The notes: generated by a model not told the origin, from the letters alone. Counted from the first letter of the stretch, positions 44,756-54,500 are shown. The stretch: DNA of 64,000 nucleotides from Bacteroidales bacterium (GCA_004557385.1 SFEA01000005.1:31239-95238), one strand, 5' to 3'. Translations and numbers: made by a program.

Positions 44756-46036
44756 TTAATAAGCAAACATTGGATAGTTGCTCATTGTTGAATTTACCTT
44801 TTCGCGCACTGCTTTAATAACGGCTTCGCTTTCGGGATTTGAGAGCACGGTGTCAATCATTTCAACAATTTCGCCCATCAATTCTTCCTTGGCGCCGCGA
44901 GTGGTGATGGCAGGAGTGCCGAGTCGGATGCCCGAGGTTTGGAATGGCGAGCGAGAGTCGAATGGCACCATGTTTTTGTTTGCCGTGATGTCGGCTTCAA
45001 CAAGTGCTTTTTCAGCCACCTTGCCGGTGAGGTCGGGGAACTTGGTGCGCAGGTCAACGAGGATGCAGTGGTTGTCGGTGCCGCCCGATGCAATCTTATA
45101 TCCCTTGTCGATGAGCGCTTGAGCCATAACTTGTGCGTTCTTTCGCACTTGTGTTTGATATTCCTTAAACGAAGGGGTGAGGGCTTCGCCGAAAGCAACA
45201 GCCTTGGCAGCGATTACGTGCTCGAGCGGACCGCCTTGTACGCCTGGGAAAACGGCAGAGTCGAGCAGCGACGACATTTTGCGAATCACGCCCTTAGGAG
45301 TGGTTTTGCCCCAAGGATTGTCGAAGTCCTTACCGAGCAAGATGATGCCGCCACGCGGGCCGCGCAGTGTCTTGTGGGTTGTTGATGTGACGATGTGGGC
45401 ATATTTCAGAGGGTTGTCGAGCAGCCCGGCAGCGATGAGTCCGGCAGGGTGAGCCATGTCAATCATGAGCAGGGCGCCTACTTCGTCGGCAATGCGACGC
45501 ATACGGGCGTAGTCCCATTCGCGCGAATAGGCGCTGGCGCCGCCCACAATCAGCTTTGGATGCACGCGACGAGCTGTTTCTTCCATTTGGTCGTAGTCAA
45601 CAAGCCCGGTGTCCTCTTTCACGTTGTATTCCACTTGGTTGAACACCAGTCCCGAGAAGTTTACTGGGCTGCCGTGCGACAGGTGACCGCCGTGAGCGAG
45701 GTTCAAGCCCATGAATGTGTCGCCCGGTTTCATCACAGCCATGAACACAGCCATGTTGGCTTGGGCACCAGAGTGAGGTTGCACGTTGGCATATTCGGCG
45801 CCAAAGAGTTGTTTGAGGCGTTCGATGGCAAGCGTTTCAGCTTCGTCCACCACTTGACAGCCGCCGTAGTAGCGGTGTCCGGGGTATCCTTCGGCATATT
45901 TGTTTGTAAGGCAAGAACCCATGGCTTTCATAACCTGGTCGCTAACAAAGTTTTCAGATGCGATGAGTTCGATGCCTTTTTTTTGGCGTTGGTGTTCGCG
46001 TTCGATGATGTCGAAAATTAAAGAGTCTCGTTCCAT
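44756..46036 (-). CDS. glyA: Serine hydroxymethyltransferase
   Basis: 426 residues from ATG 46036 (MERDSLIFDIIEREHQRQKK); an upstream in-frame extension is not conserved. PLP-dependent interconversion of serine and glycine with tetrahydrofolate. GIELIASENFVSDQVMKAMG, NKYAEGYPGHRYYGGCQVVD and the PLP-lysine in VTSTTHKTLRGPRGG are diagnostic. A 28-bp gap separates it from the flavin reductase gene upstream, so it may be co-transcribed with the pyrBI unit. Confidence 0.96.
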   Translation of the reverse strand: MERDSLIFDIIEREHQRQKKGIELIASENFVSDQVMKAMGSCLTNKYAEGYPGHRYYGGCQVVDEAETLAIERLKQLFGAEYANVQPHSGAQANMAVFMAVMKPGDTFMGLNLAHGGHLSHGSPVNFSGLVFNQVEYNVKEDTGLVDYDQMEETARRVHPKLIVGGASAYSREWDYARMRRIADEVGALLMIDMAHPAGLIAAGLLDNPLKYAHIVTSTTHKTLRGPRGGIILLGKDFDNPWGKTTPKGVIRKMSSLLDSAVFPGVQGGPLEHVIAAKAVAFGEALTPSFKEYQTQVRKNAQVMAQALIDKGYKIASGGTDNHCILVDLRTKFPDLTGKVAEKALVEADITANKNMVPFDSRSPFQTSGIRLGTPAITTRGAKEELMGEIVEMIDTVLSNPESEAVIKAVREKVNSTMSNYPMFAY

Positions 46037-46064
46037 GTTGGTTATATAAAGTTGAAAAATATAT

Positions 46065-46640
46065 TTATTTCTTTTTAACTGACCATCCAAAGTTACCAAT
46101 TTTTTCGCCTAATTTAAAATATTCGCCGTGCGAATAGGCAATCAGGTTGGCTTTTTTGAGGTCGAATTCGCCGGTTTGCGGGTCGATGAATCGTTTGTCG
46201 GCAAGCACATTCATCACGTCGGCAATGAACATGTCGTGAGTGCCGAGGTGAATTATTTGCTTCACGCGGCATTCGATACTCATCGGCGCCTCGTTGATGT
46301 AAGGGGCGTCAACCTTGATGCCTTTCACCGGAGTGAGGTTCATTTCGGCGAATTTGTTGTAGTCGCGACCGGAGCGCACGCCGCACCAGTCGGTGGCACG
46401 GGCGAGGTCTTCATTGGTGAGGTTGAGCGTAAATGCCATGTTTCGCTTCACAATCTCGTAGCTGTGGCGCGACTGGCGAATGCTCACGAAGCACATTGCG
46501 GGGTCGGAGCAAATGGTGCCCACCCACGATGCGGTGAACACGTTGTATTCGTCGGGCGTTGCGCCGCAGCTCACCATCATGGCGGGCAGGGGATAAATCA
46601 TGTTGCCCGGGCGCCAGATTTCTTTGTTGTCGGTTGTCAT
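46065..46640 (-). CDS. Flavin reductase-like (FMN-binding split barrel) protein
   Basis: 191 residues. The flavin-reductase barrel starts PLPAMMVSCGATPDEYNVFT and has the SIRQSRHSYEIVKRNMAFTL segment and GTHDMFIADVMNVL. It should bind FMN and may reduce it with NAD(P)H or act as an oxidoreductase subunit; partner unknown. Its ATG overlaps the pyrI stop (ATGA at 46637-46640), so expression is tied to pyrimidine synthesis. Confidence 0.82.
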   Translation of the reverse strand: MTTDNKEIWRPGNMIYPLPAMMVSCGATPDEYNVFTASWVGTICSDPAMCFVSIRQSRHSYEIVKRNMAFTLNLTNEDLARATDWCGVRSGRDYNKFAEMNLTPVKGIKVDAPYINEAPMSIECRVKQIIHLGTHDMFIADVMNVLADKRFIDPQTGEFDLKKANLIAYSHGEYFKLGEKIGNFGWSVKKK

Positions 46641-47101
46641 TTCAGTGTCAGTTCGTTTTGTTGCACCTTGTGTTCGCAGTAGTGGCAGCAGAGAGTCACA
46701 GGATTGCGGTCAACCACATGGAACACAGTTGGCATGGGTTCGTTGTTTGTGATGCATTTGGGGTTGTTGCACTTCACAATGTCCACAATGGTGTCGGGTA
46801 GCGAAACGTGGTGCTTCTCGGTCACTTCATAGTTGCGAATGATGTTGATTTTGGCTTGAGGCGAGATGAGCGCGATGCGGTTGAGCGTTTCCTGAGTGAA
46901 ATAGGTGTCGGCAACTTTAATGATGCCTTTCTTGCCCATTTTTTTGCTGTCGAGGTTCACGCCGATTGTAACGCTTGTTTTAATGGCTTTGATGTCGAGC
47001 AAGTCGGCAACTTTAAACAGCACTTCGGGGTTTATTCGATCGATAACCGTGCCGTTTTTCAGCGCTGCAACGGCGAGCGAGTCGTTATTTATCTTAGTCA
47101 T
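46637..47101 (-). CDS. pyrI: Aspartate carbamoyltransferase regulatory subunit
   Basis: 154 residues. Allosteric domain (LAVAALKNGTVIDRINPEVL) and zinc domain with four Cys (CNNPKCITN ... CCHYCEHK). Binds CTP/ATP and controls PyrB. It begins 45 bp after pyrB. Confidence 0.96.
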   Translation of the reverse strand: MTKINNDSLAVAALKNGTVIDRINPEVLFKVADLLDIKAIKTSVTIGVNLDSKKMGKKGIIKVADTYFTQETLNRIALISPQAKINIIRNYEVTEKHHVSLPDTIVDIVKCNNPKCITNNEPMPTVFHVVDRNPVTLCCHYCEHKVQQNELTLK

Positions 47102-47146
47102 GATATGCTTAGTTATTATGATGTTGGGTGAGATGTGTTAGGTTGA

Positions 47147-48061
47147 TTAGCAGTCGATGCCGAGCGAGCGGCAGATGATGGCTTGTCGGGCATACAGACC
47201 GTTTTGCGCCTGTTGGAAATAGTAAGCTTTTGGGTTGCTGTCGACGTCGTAGCTGATTTCGTTGACGCGAGGCAGCGGGTGCAGCACGCGCAGGTTAGGC
47301 TTGCTGCCGTCGAGCATGGCGTTGTGCAGGTTGTAGAGGTTCTTCACGCGCTCATATTCGAGCAGGTCGGTGAATCGTTCGCGTTGCACGCGCGTCATAT
47401 ACAATATGTCGGTTTCGTTAATCACCTCTTGCGAGAAATCCTTGTATTCGTGATATTCAATGCCGTTGGCTTGGCAGAACTCTTTGTATTCGATGGGCAT
47501 TTGCAGCTCGTTGCACGCCACAAAGTTGAAGCGGGGGTTGAAATAACGCATAGCCATGAGCAGCGAGTGCACGGTGCGACCGTATTTCAGGTCGCCCACC
47601 ATGGTTATGGTGAGGTTGTTGAGAGTGCCTTGGGTTTTGCGAATGGAGTAGAGGTCGAGCATCGTTTGGCTTGGGTGCTGGTTGGCACCGTCGCCGGCAT
47701 TGATGATGGGCACAGGCGCGAACTCGCTTGCATAGCGTGCAGCGCCTTCGATGTGGTGACGCATCACAATCAGGTCGGCATAGTTGCTCACCATCATGAT
47801 GGTGTCCTTGAGCGTTTCACCTTTGCTGCTGCTGGTGGTGTTGGCGTCGGAGAAGCCGATGACGCGTCCGCCAAGGCGGTTGACAGCGGTTTCAAAACTC
47901 AGTCGGGTGCGGGTCGACGGTTCGAAAAACAGCGTCGCTACCACTTTCCCGGCGAGGATGTTGCGATTAGGGTTCGCTTCGAAATGGCTTGCTTTCTCAA
48001 TCAGTTCAAGGATTTCGTCCTTGGTGAGGTCGTTGATTGAAACCAGACTTTTGTTGCTCAT
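47147..48061 (-). CDS. pyrB: Aspartate carbamoyltransferase catalytic subunit
   Basis: 304 residues. Carbamoyl-phosphate binding loop FEPSTRTRLSFETAVNRLGG, NAGDGANQHPSQTMLDLYSI and HPLPRVNEISYDVD with the aspartate-site residues. Commits carbamoyl phosphate to pyrimidines; forms the dodecamer with PyrI. First gene of a minus-strand unit pyrB-pyrI-flavin reductase. A TATCTTTG box on the minus strand at 48307-48314 is a possible promoter element, about 245 bp upstream. Confidence 0.97.
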   Translation of the reverse strand: MSNKSLVSINDLTKDEILELIEKASHFEANPNRNILAGKVVATLFFEPSTRTRLSFETAVNRLGGRVIGFSDANTTSSSKGETLKDTIMMVSNYADLIVMRHHIEGAARYASEFAPVPIINAGDGANQHPSQTMLDLYSIRKTQGTLNNLTITMVGDLKYGRTVHSLLMAMRYFNPRFNFVACNELQMPIEYKEFCQANGIEYHEYKDFSQEVINETDILYMTRVQRERFTDLLEYERVKNLYNLHNAMLDGSKPNLRVLHPLPRVNEISYDVDSNPKAYYFQQAQNGLYARQAIICRSLGIDC

Positions 48062-48508
48062 ATTTTCTGTTGAATGTATTGGTTGTGATTATTTAATGTT
48101 TATTTCAATGGTTCTACGGAACAGATTTCTGTGCCGAGTGATGAAAAAAATGAGCCAATCAAGTATCCCCAATAGGATGACTGACTGGCTGCAAATGCTT
48201 TAGGCGAGAGAAAACGATATCATGCACCGACTGATGCCATTCGTTACGAAATGAATTGTAAGTCGGCTGCAACACGGCATTATGTGAAAATGCACATATC
48301 ATATTGCAAAGATAAAGAATTTTTTTGCCTTTTGTTGTGTAGGTGTGTCAAAAAAATGCAAGATAATTCGCAGATGAAATTTTTAATGCGGCATGATGGA
48401 TAAGTGATGCTCATTTTTATTATATTTGCATTTTATTAGGTAAATTGCCGCAGTGCGGCGCACTGACAACGCAATATTTAACTATAGGATAACGACAAAA
48501 CAATAATC
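48062..48508. other. Divergent intergenic region between pyrB and the penicillin-binding protein
   Basis: 447 bp. Minus-strand TATCTTTG at 48307-48314 and plus-strand TATATTTG at 48421-48428 are the best -7 boxes; neither has a clear -33. The remaining sequence carries no recognised gene; a pyrB leader control element was looked for and not identified. Confidence 0.5.
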
Positions 48509-50911
48509 ATGGCAATAAAGAATATAATGAAAACTGCATCGGGCAACAGCGCATTCACCCAAAAGGTGGTGAAATGGATGTGGCTGGGCTTTGGTGGCAT
48601 TGTGGCATTCTGCATAGTAATGTTCATATTGATATATAACGGCATAGTTGGCTATATGCCGCCCATAGAGGAGCTGAAGAATCCGTCGGACCGCTTTGCC
48701 TCGATGATTTACAGCAGCGACGGCATGGAAATGGGCCGCTTCTATCAGAGCAAAGGCAACCGCGTGTATGTGGATTTCGACGAGATGTCGCCATATCTCA
48801 CTCAGGCGCTCATTGCCACCGAAGACGTGCGTTTCGACTGCCATTCGGGCATCGACGCACGAGCCATGGTGCGTGCGCTGGTGATGCGTGGCATTTTGCA
48901 GCGCAAGAATGCCGGTGGCGGTAGCACCATCACCCAGCAGCTTGCCAAGTTGCTATATTCGCCGCAGTCGAGCAACATCGTTTCGCGTGCTATGCAAAAG
49001 CCGGTGGAGTGGGTGATTGCCCTTAAGCTTGAACGCTACTACACCAAGGACGAAATCATTAAGATGTATTTCAATCAGTTCGACTTCCTCTATAATGCCG
49101 TTGGCATAAAGTCGGCTGCGTTTGTATATTTCGGCAAGGAGCCTAAAGACCTCACTGTGGAGGAGGCTGCAACGCTGGTGGGTATGCTCAAAAACCCGTC
49201 GTACTTCAATCCGGTGCGCAACCCCGAGCGTTGTCAGAATCGCCGCAACGTGGTGTTCGAGCAGATGCTCAAAGCCGACTTTATCACCGAAGCCGAGGCT
49301 GCCGAACTCAAGGCAAAGCCGTTGACGCTCAATTTCCACCGCATCGACCACAAGGACGGCATTGCCCCATATTTCCGCGAGGAGTTGCGCCGAATAATGA
49401 CGGCTAAGGAGCCGGTGCTGAGCGACTATCCCACGTGGAACTATCAGGCCTACGTCGACGACTCGATTGCTTGGGAAACCAATCCGCTTTATGGATGGTG
49501 TGAGAAGAACCGAAAGCCCGATGGCAAGAAATATAACATCTACACCGATGGCTTGAAAATTTACACCACCATCGACTCGCGCATGCAGCGTTATGCCGAG
49601 AAAGCCGTGCTCGACCATCTTGGCAAAGACCTTCAGCGCCGGTTTGTGCGTGAGCGTGGCGGCATGAACAACCCATACAGCAACAATGTGGAGGAATTGC
49701 CCCGCAACCTAAAGGCACAGTTGGTGAAAAACGCCATCAGCCAAAGCGAACGCTATAGGGTGCTGAAGATTGCCGGACTCAACGAAGAGGAAATCAAGCA
49801 GAATTTCAATACCAAGACTGAGATGCGCGTGTTCTCTTACGATGGCGGTATCGACACCGTGATGACGCCTCTCGACTCGATTATGTACATCAAATCGTTT
49901 TTGCGCACAGGTATGATGTCGATGGAACCGACTACGGGCTATGTGAAAGCCTATGTGGGCGGTCCCGACTTCCGCTTCTTCCAGTACGACATGGCAGGGC
50001 GCGGCCGACGTCAGATTGGTTCAACCTGCAAGCCGTTCCTCTACACGCTTGCCATGGAAGAGGACTACACACCTTGCGACGAATTCCTCAACGAGATGCC
50101 CACTATTGAGGTGCCGGGCGGCGTATGGCAGCCACGCAACTCGGGCAGCTCACGCATTGGCGAGATGGTGTCGCTGCGATGGGCGCTCACCAATTCAAAC
50201 AACTGGATTTCGGCACGTCTCATCACTGCCGACCGTATGTCGCCGCAGCAGCTGGTGCGCAAAATGCACTCGTTTGGCATCACCAATCATCTCGATGCCG
50301 TGCCGTCGCTGTGCCTCGGACCGTGCGACGTGTCGGTGAAGGAGATGGTGGCAGCCTACACTGCATTTGCCAACAAGGGCATGCGTGTCGACCCGATATA
50401 CGTAACCCGCATCACCGACAATCAGGGCAACGTGATTTCGGAATTCACGCCTAAGTTCAGCGAGGTGATTAGCGAGCAAGGCTATTATAAGATTCTCTCG
50501 ATATTGCTAAATGTGGTGGACTCGGGCACCGGTGCCCGCTTGCGCCGCGCTCCGTTCAACCTCACTGCACAGATTGGCGGCAAAACCGGTACTACAAACT
50601 ATAATGCCGACGGTTGGTTTATGGGCTTCACACCCGACCTGGTGACCGGCGTGTGGGTAGGCGGCGAGGAACGATACATACACTTCAACAATATGGCAAG
50701 CGGACAGGGCGCCGCTATGGCGTTGCCTATCTTCGGGTTGTATATGCGAAGCGTGTTTGCCGACAAGTCGTTGCCGTATTCGCAGGACCGCAAGTTTGAA
50801 TTCCCAGCCGACCTCGACCTCTGTCAGAAAGAATATCTTGGCGGCGTGCCAATCGACCAAGCCGGCGAGCCGCTCGAAGCCGAGGAATCGATTGTGGGCG
50901 TGTTTGATTAA
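48509..50911 (+). CDS. Class A penicillin-binding protein (glycosyltransferase-transpeptidase)
   Basis: 800 residues: cytoplasmic N-terminus, one membrane helix (about 29-50), a GT51 glycosyltransferase domain with catalytic Glu105 (IATEDVRF) and GGSTITQQLAKLL, and a transpeptidase domain with S505-T-C-K508, TNSNN and K692-T-G-T. It polymerises lipid II and crosslinks peptidoglycan at the outer face of the inner membrane. Size fits PBP1a-type proteins of Bacteroidota. No adjacent gene points to a special role. Confidence 0.94.
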   Translation: MAIKNIMKTASGNSAFTQKVVKWMWLGFGGIVAFCIVMFILIYNGIVGYMPPIEELKNPSDRFASMIYSSDGMEMGRFYQSKGNRVYVDFDEMSPYLTQALIATEDVRFDCHSGIDARAMVRALVMRGILQRKNAGGGSTITQQLAKLLYSPQSSNIVSRAMQKPVEWVIALKLERYYTKDEIIKMYFNQFDFLYNAVGIKSAAFVYFGKEPKDLTVEEAATLVGMLKNPSYFNPVRNPERCQNRRNVVFEQMLKADFITEAEAAELKAKPLTLNFHRIDHKDGIAPYFREELRRIMTAKEPVLSDYPTWNYQAYVDDSIAWETNPLYGWCEKNRKPDGKKYNIYTDGLKIYTTIDSRMQRYAEKAVLDHLGKDLQRRFVRERGGMNNPYSNNVEELPRNLKAQLVKNAISQSERYRVLKIAGLNEEEIKQNFNTKTEMRVFSYDGGIDTVMTPLDSIMYIKSFLRTGMMSMEPTTGYVKAYVGGPDFRFFQYDMAGRGRRQIGSTCKPFLYTLAMEEDYTPCDEFLNEMPTIEVPGGVWQPRNSGSSRIGEMVSLRWALTNSNNWISARLITADRMSPQQLVRKMHSFGITNHLDAVPSLCLGPCDVSVKEMVAAYTAFANKGMRVDPIYVTRITDNQGNVISEFTPKFSEVISEQGYYKILSILLNVVDSGTGARLRRAPFNLTAQIGGKTGTTNYNADGWFMGFTPDLVTGVWVGGEERYIHFNNMASGQGAAMALPIFGLYMRSVFADKSLPYSQDRKFEFPADLDLCQKEYLGGVPIDQAGEPLEAEESIVGVFD

Positions 50912-50996
50912 CGCCCACGCATCTATGGGCTGATGCCGGCTCCATCCGCGCAGCCCGGCGGAATACCCACCAACCGGGTTATAACCATTTGTTTGC

Positions 50997-51111
50997 GACA
51001 TTAACCGCGGAGCGGTTACAGCCTCAATAACCCTATGTTGACGGCGTTAGCCGGCTACATAGGGAAGGTAGTCTCCCAATATAACCAACCGTGGAGCGGT
51101 TGCAGATTCAG
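50997..51111 (+). repeat. Interspersed repeat, copy C
   Basis: GACATTAACCGC plus GGAGCGGTTACAG; AACCCTATGTTGACGGC; TAGCCGGCTACATAGGG; a spacer; CAACCGTGGAGCGGTTGCAG. It matches copy A (5287-5405) module by module at 46 kb distance. The inner dyad is kept by paired changes (CCCTATGT with ACATAGGG here, CCCCGCGT with ACGTGGGG in copy A). Confidence 0.8.
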
Positions 51112-51140
51112 TACGGGGTAAATCGCGTCTGCCTCTAAGC

Positions 51141-52622
51141 CTAAATCAAAACATTCCAACTGATGCAATGTAAAGCTCCGCCTTCGAATGCGATTTCTGT
51201 CGAATCAATTTTGAAAATATTGCATTCGGGAAAAGCCTCTTGAATGTATTGCTGGGCAATAGAATCTTCTTCAATGTTGAATGTAGGCATAATGATGTTT
51301 TTGCCAACTTGAAGGAAATTGATATATGCCCAATTAAGGTCGGTGCATGGCGATGCCGAAACCTTGTCGTTGAAACTCATTTCGGTAACTACGAATTCGT
51401 AACTTTCAAGAATCTCACGAATGGCTTTAGCCTCTTTGGGATAGCAATCGCCGTGATTACCCATTAAAATGCGATTGTTCCCACACCACCGAATAAAACC
51501 GTCGGAATGTCCGTATTTATCAGTGTCGTCAGCATAGAAATCGCCGTGCATAGTCCAAGGTATAATAATTACAGGATGCTTAAGTTCTGTTTCAAGCATA
51601 GTTTTAAAACTTTCATTGCCTTTTTCATATCCGTTCTCGGTGAATACTTTGTCGGTCATCACTATGTATGGGCCACAAGTAATCATATTCCCTCCGTCGA
51701 TTATTAGTTTTGTTGAATGGCAGTTAATTCCCATCCCTCTCAAAACCTTTGCAGAATCGGTTATTGAGTTTATGTCATCTTTTTTCTTGCTTTTTACAAG
51801 ATAATCGGGATAATAGCGGTATTTCAAGAATTCATTCTTGCCTTGTGGTTCAACTCCTATTTCATTAAGTAGATTCAACAACCTACGGTAATACTCATGA
51901 TGGCTTTCCTTTAACAATGGTGATAAAAACACAGTGTTGGTGTCTTTGTCATGTATGAGATTGTCGCACCGAATATATCTATATCGTTTTTCGATGAACG
52001 AAGAAAAGTCGCTGTAAAGACCTTCTTTCTTAGGCGTTTCGTGATAATTGCCAACTATGTAGTCCACCTTGCTCTCTGCGGTTTGATTCTTTGTCAGAAT
52101 ATTTATTCGAGGCATTGCCACGTATGAAACCATCCCGCTATCATGTTCCACAAGAACTGGTGTGTCTTTGAGGGTGCCAGTAGCAGTGAAGCATCTGAAC
52201 AAGTCGGCGCATGCCCATGGTCCGTTTAATACTTTCAATCTGTCTTCACTTACCAACTGACGGATGAGTATGCCTCCAAAGTAGGCTTCATCGTATAATA
52301 TATATTTTTTGGTCAATTTCTCCCTTTTATCAGGTTTGATACAAGATGAAATGTTGCTTGCAAAGTTGAGGTCGATTCCTCCGAAATCGTTAACATACCA
52401 GCATTATGCTTCCGATGTGCGAGGGTGTGTTATAATATCGCGATGCTTCTTGTTGTAGAAGAAAAATTCAATTTCTTTAAAGAGATATTTCCTGTTATTT
52501 GTTTGGATGGCAAATTTGCTAAATAACAATTGGGCAATTTGCTCAAAACGCTTTTGGATGTCGTGCGTGTTTGTTTCGGCATCAAAAGTCATTAGCTTCC
52601 GAAGATGTTCTGTATTAAGCAT
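51141..52622 (-). pseudogene. Deiminase fusion gene interrupted by one in-frame TAA
   Basis: One continuous minus-strand frame of 494 codons, including the stop, is broken only by TAA at 52404-52406. The first 72 codons (MLNTEHLRKLMTFDAETNTH ... IITHPRTSEA) continue in frame after the stop as CWYVNDFGGIDLNFASNISS ... YFGGILIRQLVSEDR. The C-terminal part is an agmatine-deiminase/peptidylarginine-deiminase-like domain: IIDGGNMITCG, HSDGFIRWCGNNR and the nucleophile in GGALHC near the end. The N-terminal ~200-residue domain is one I do not recognise. No in-frame ATG follows closely after the stop; the next start codon there is TTG 52316. It is AT-rich, suggesting acquisition. It is probably disabled unless the stop is read through. 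Confidence 0.75.
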
Positions 52623-52681
52623 GGTTTATTAATTGGGTAATTACATGTTATGACGGTTGAAATGTGTTTATACTGTAGAGA

Positions 52682-52714
52682 CAAAGTTAAGCACAATCTC
52701 GCAAAAATAGGCAA
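52682..52714 (-). promoter_or_regulatory. Weak promoter of the broken deiminase gene
   Basis: On the minus strand TTG (52714-52712), 22-nt spacer, TAACTTTG (52689-52682). The spacer is longer than the usual 19-20 nt. Confidence 0.4.
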
Positions 52715-52806
52715 GGCAAGAGGCGAAAATTTATGCATTCAATGATAAAAGCGAAGTTTAGTAGGCAAGGTAATAATGCATATTTTTGTACAATATAATA
52801 AAAAAT

Positions 52807-52840
52807 AATAGGAGATAGACCGTCTGGGCTACCTCCTATT
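52807..52840 (-). terminator. Terminator of the outer-membrane barrel gene
   Basis: AATAGGAG with CTCCTATT (8 bp) plus TAG/CTA beyond a one-base mismatch. On the minus strand it is followed by an ATTTTTTATT run, 30 nt after the barrel stop codon. Confidence 0.75.
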
Positions 52841-52870
52841 TTTGGTTAGGTTAAGTTTGAATTGTTGTGT

Positions 52871-53500
52871 TCAAAAGAAATAGGTTGCTCTGATTTTCCA
52901 GGCGTGAATTTTGTGGGCGTTGTCCTCGAGCAGTTTGGTTTTGAACGACTGACTGATTCCCCATTCGTGCAGAGCTGACACTTGGAAGCGGCGCATCACT
53001 TCTATGCCGAAGCCCACGTGCAGCCCCAATGCGGTGGAAGTATATTTCATGGCGCCGCCGTCGCTGTTGCCCAGCATGATGTTGATGCTTGGTCCGGCAA
53101 ACAGGAATGGATAGAGTTTGTTTTCAAAGCCGTCCATCTTGATGTAGCGCCACTTGAGGTTCAAAGGAATTTCGAGAATGTGCATGGTTGCCTTTTCAAC
53201 GTCGATGCCTTGCGATGCCCACACCTCTTGTTGCCCAAGGTGCAGTTTTGCTTGGGTGTAATTGTAGATAAGCGAGCCGTCGACGCCCATGCCTATGCCG
53301 GGGAAGAAGATTTCGCCGTTCACACCCAGCGAGCCACCAACGGTGTTGTTGGCATCGTAGAGTTTATAGATGCCTTTTTGGTAGGCAGGGAAGCGGTTGA
53401 TGTTGGCACCTGCCACGATGCCCCATCGCGATTCTGCCGATGCGTTGACACTCGTGATTGCCATCATCAGCAACATCAGTATTGAAATGTATTTTTTCAT
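52871..53500 (-). CDS. Outer-membrane beta-barrel protein (PorT/OmpW-like size)
   Basis: 209 residues from ATG 53500; upstream in-frame codons are not conserved in character. Signal peptide MKKYISILMLLMMAITSVNA, then a barrel with GIVAGANINRFPAYQKGIYK, LGVNGEIFFPGIGMGVDGSL and the terminal strand ending IRATYFF, whose last Phe is the usual outer-membrane assembly signal. The fold class is the outer-membrane beta-barrel group common in Bacteroidota. Ligand unknown. Own promoter and terminator, so monocistronic. Confidence 0.82.
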   Translation of the reverse strand: MKKYISILMLLMMAITSVNASAESRWGIVAGANINRFPAYQKGIYKLYDANNTVGGSLGVNGEIFFPGIGMGVDGSLIYNYTQAKLHLGQQEVWASQGIDVEKATMHILEIPLNLKWRYIKMDGFENKLYPFLFAGPSINIMLGNSDGGAMKYTSTALGLHVGFGIEVMRRFQVSALHEWGISQSFKTKLLEDNAHKIHAWKIRATYFF

Positions 53501-53553
53501 ATTCTTCTTTGTCTTGGACAATGGTCCAAATTGTTTGTTTCTGAAAATATTTG

Positions 53554-53584
53554 CAAATCTACAATATTTCATTGTTATGGGCAA
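53554..53584 (-). promoter_or_regulatory. Promoter of the outer-membrane barrel gene
   Basis: Minus strand: TTG (53584-53582), 20-nt spacer, TAGATTTG (53561-53554), giving a leader of about 50 nt. Confidence 0.7.
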
Positions 53585-53805
53585 AAATTTTTTGCTCGTT
53601 TTGCCACCAATGCCATTACTATGCACGGTTTTTGTGTTGTTTTAAGTTTTATTATGAACATAACGGCGCCTTAGCGGCGGGCAAATTTTTACTTTGACCT
53701 TTCTCCGGAAGTTCGGCAATGCTTGTGTGATAACGTCGTTACGTCCGCTATGGCTTGCTAAATATAATATGTGGTGAACAATTAAAAGATATTGCCGTTG
53801 TATTT

Positions 53806-53836
53806 TGTCGGTTTGCAAAAATATTCGTATCTTTGA
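53806..53836 (+). promoter_or_regulatory. Promoter of the AbiE pair
   Basis: TTG (53806-53808), 20-nt spacer, TATCTTTG (53829-53836), about 50 nt before the antitoxin start. Confidence 0.7.
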
Positions 53837-53837
53837 A

Positions 53838-53866
53838 GTCGGAAAAATTTGCAATTATTCCGACTG
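53838..53866. promoter_or_regulatory. Inverted repeat over the AbiE transcription start, likely AbiEi operator
   Basis: AGTCGGAA (53838-53845) and TTCCGACT (53859-53866) are exact 8-bp arms 13 bp apart, directly after the -7 box. AbiEi antitoxins are known to repress their own promoters through inverted repeats. Confidence 0.65.
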
Positions 53867-53885
53867 AAATAAGCAAATAATCGAT

Positions 53886-54500
53886 ATGAAAAACTCAGTG
53901 GAACATAAAGTTAGAAGAATAATAACTCGCGCAAAATATGGCACGGTATTATTCACTTCTTCGTTCCCTCAATTTGATGTGGAATATGTAACCAAACTTC
54001 TTGCTCAGTTTGAGAAAGAAGGATTGATTACAAGAATAGCCAAAGGCGTGTATGTAAAGGCTAAAAAAACGCGATTTGGAGTGGTTTATCCCTCTGCATT
54101 TGAACTTGTGAAAGAAATTGCCAAGAGGGACAAGGCTGAAATTTTCCCTACAGGTGATACTGCTGCGAACAGGCTTGGTTTCTCCACACAAGTGCCATTG
54201 CAAGCATCATTCCTTACGTCGGGTTCTTCAAGGAAACTTAAATTGGGGAATCGAACGGTTGCCTTAACACATGGCTCACCTAAGAATTTCGCCTACAAAG
54301 GAAAGTTGATGCCTGAATTGGTGCAGGCAATTCGTAGCATTGGCAAGGCTAATATAACAGAAATGGTGGAAAATAGAGTTGCCCAATTATTATCTGCAAC
54401 GCCCGAAACAGCTACAATCGAACATGATTTGCTATTGGCGCCGGTATGGGTAAGGGAAATAATTAAACGAAATATCAAAACAGACAACGGCAATGAGTAA
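53886..54500 (+). CDS. AbiEi-type antitoxin/transcriptional regulator (DUF6088-like)
   Basis: 204 residues. N-terminal winged-helix domain (VRRIITRAKYGTVLFTSSFP, LLAQFEKEGLITRIAKGVYV), then the mixed alpha/beta C-terminal part typical of AbiEi (FPTGDTAANRLGFSTQVPLQ, LTSGSSRKLKLGNRTVALTH). It represses its operon and counters the toxin in type IV systems without direct protein contact. Its 3' end overlaps the toxin gene by 8 bp. Confidence 0.82.
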   Translation: MKNSVEHKVRRIITRAKYGTVLFTSSFPQFDVEYVTKLLAQFEKEGLITRIAKGVYVKAKKTRFGVVYPSAFELVKEIAKRDKAEIFPTGDTAANRLGFSTQVPLQASFLTSGSSRKLKLGNRTVALTHGSPKNFAYKGKLMPELVQAIRSIGKANITEMVENRVAQLLSATPETATIEHDLLLAPVWVREIIKRNIKTDNGNE

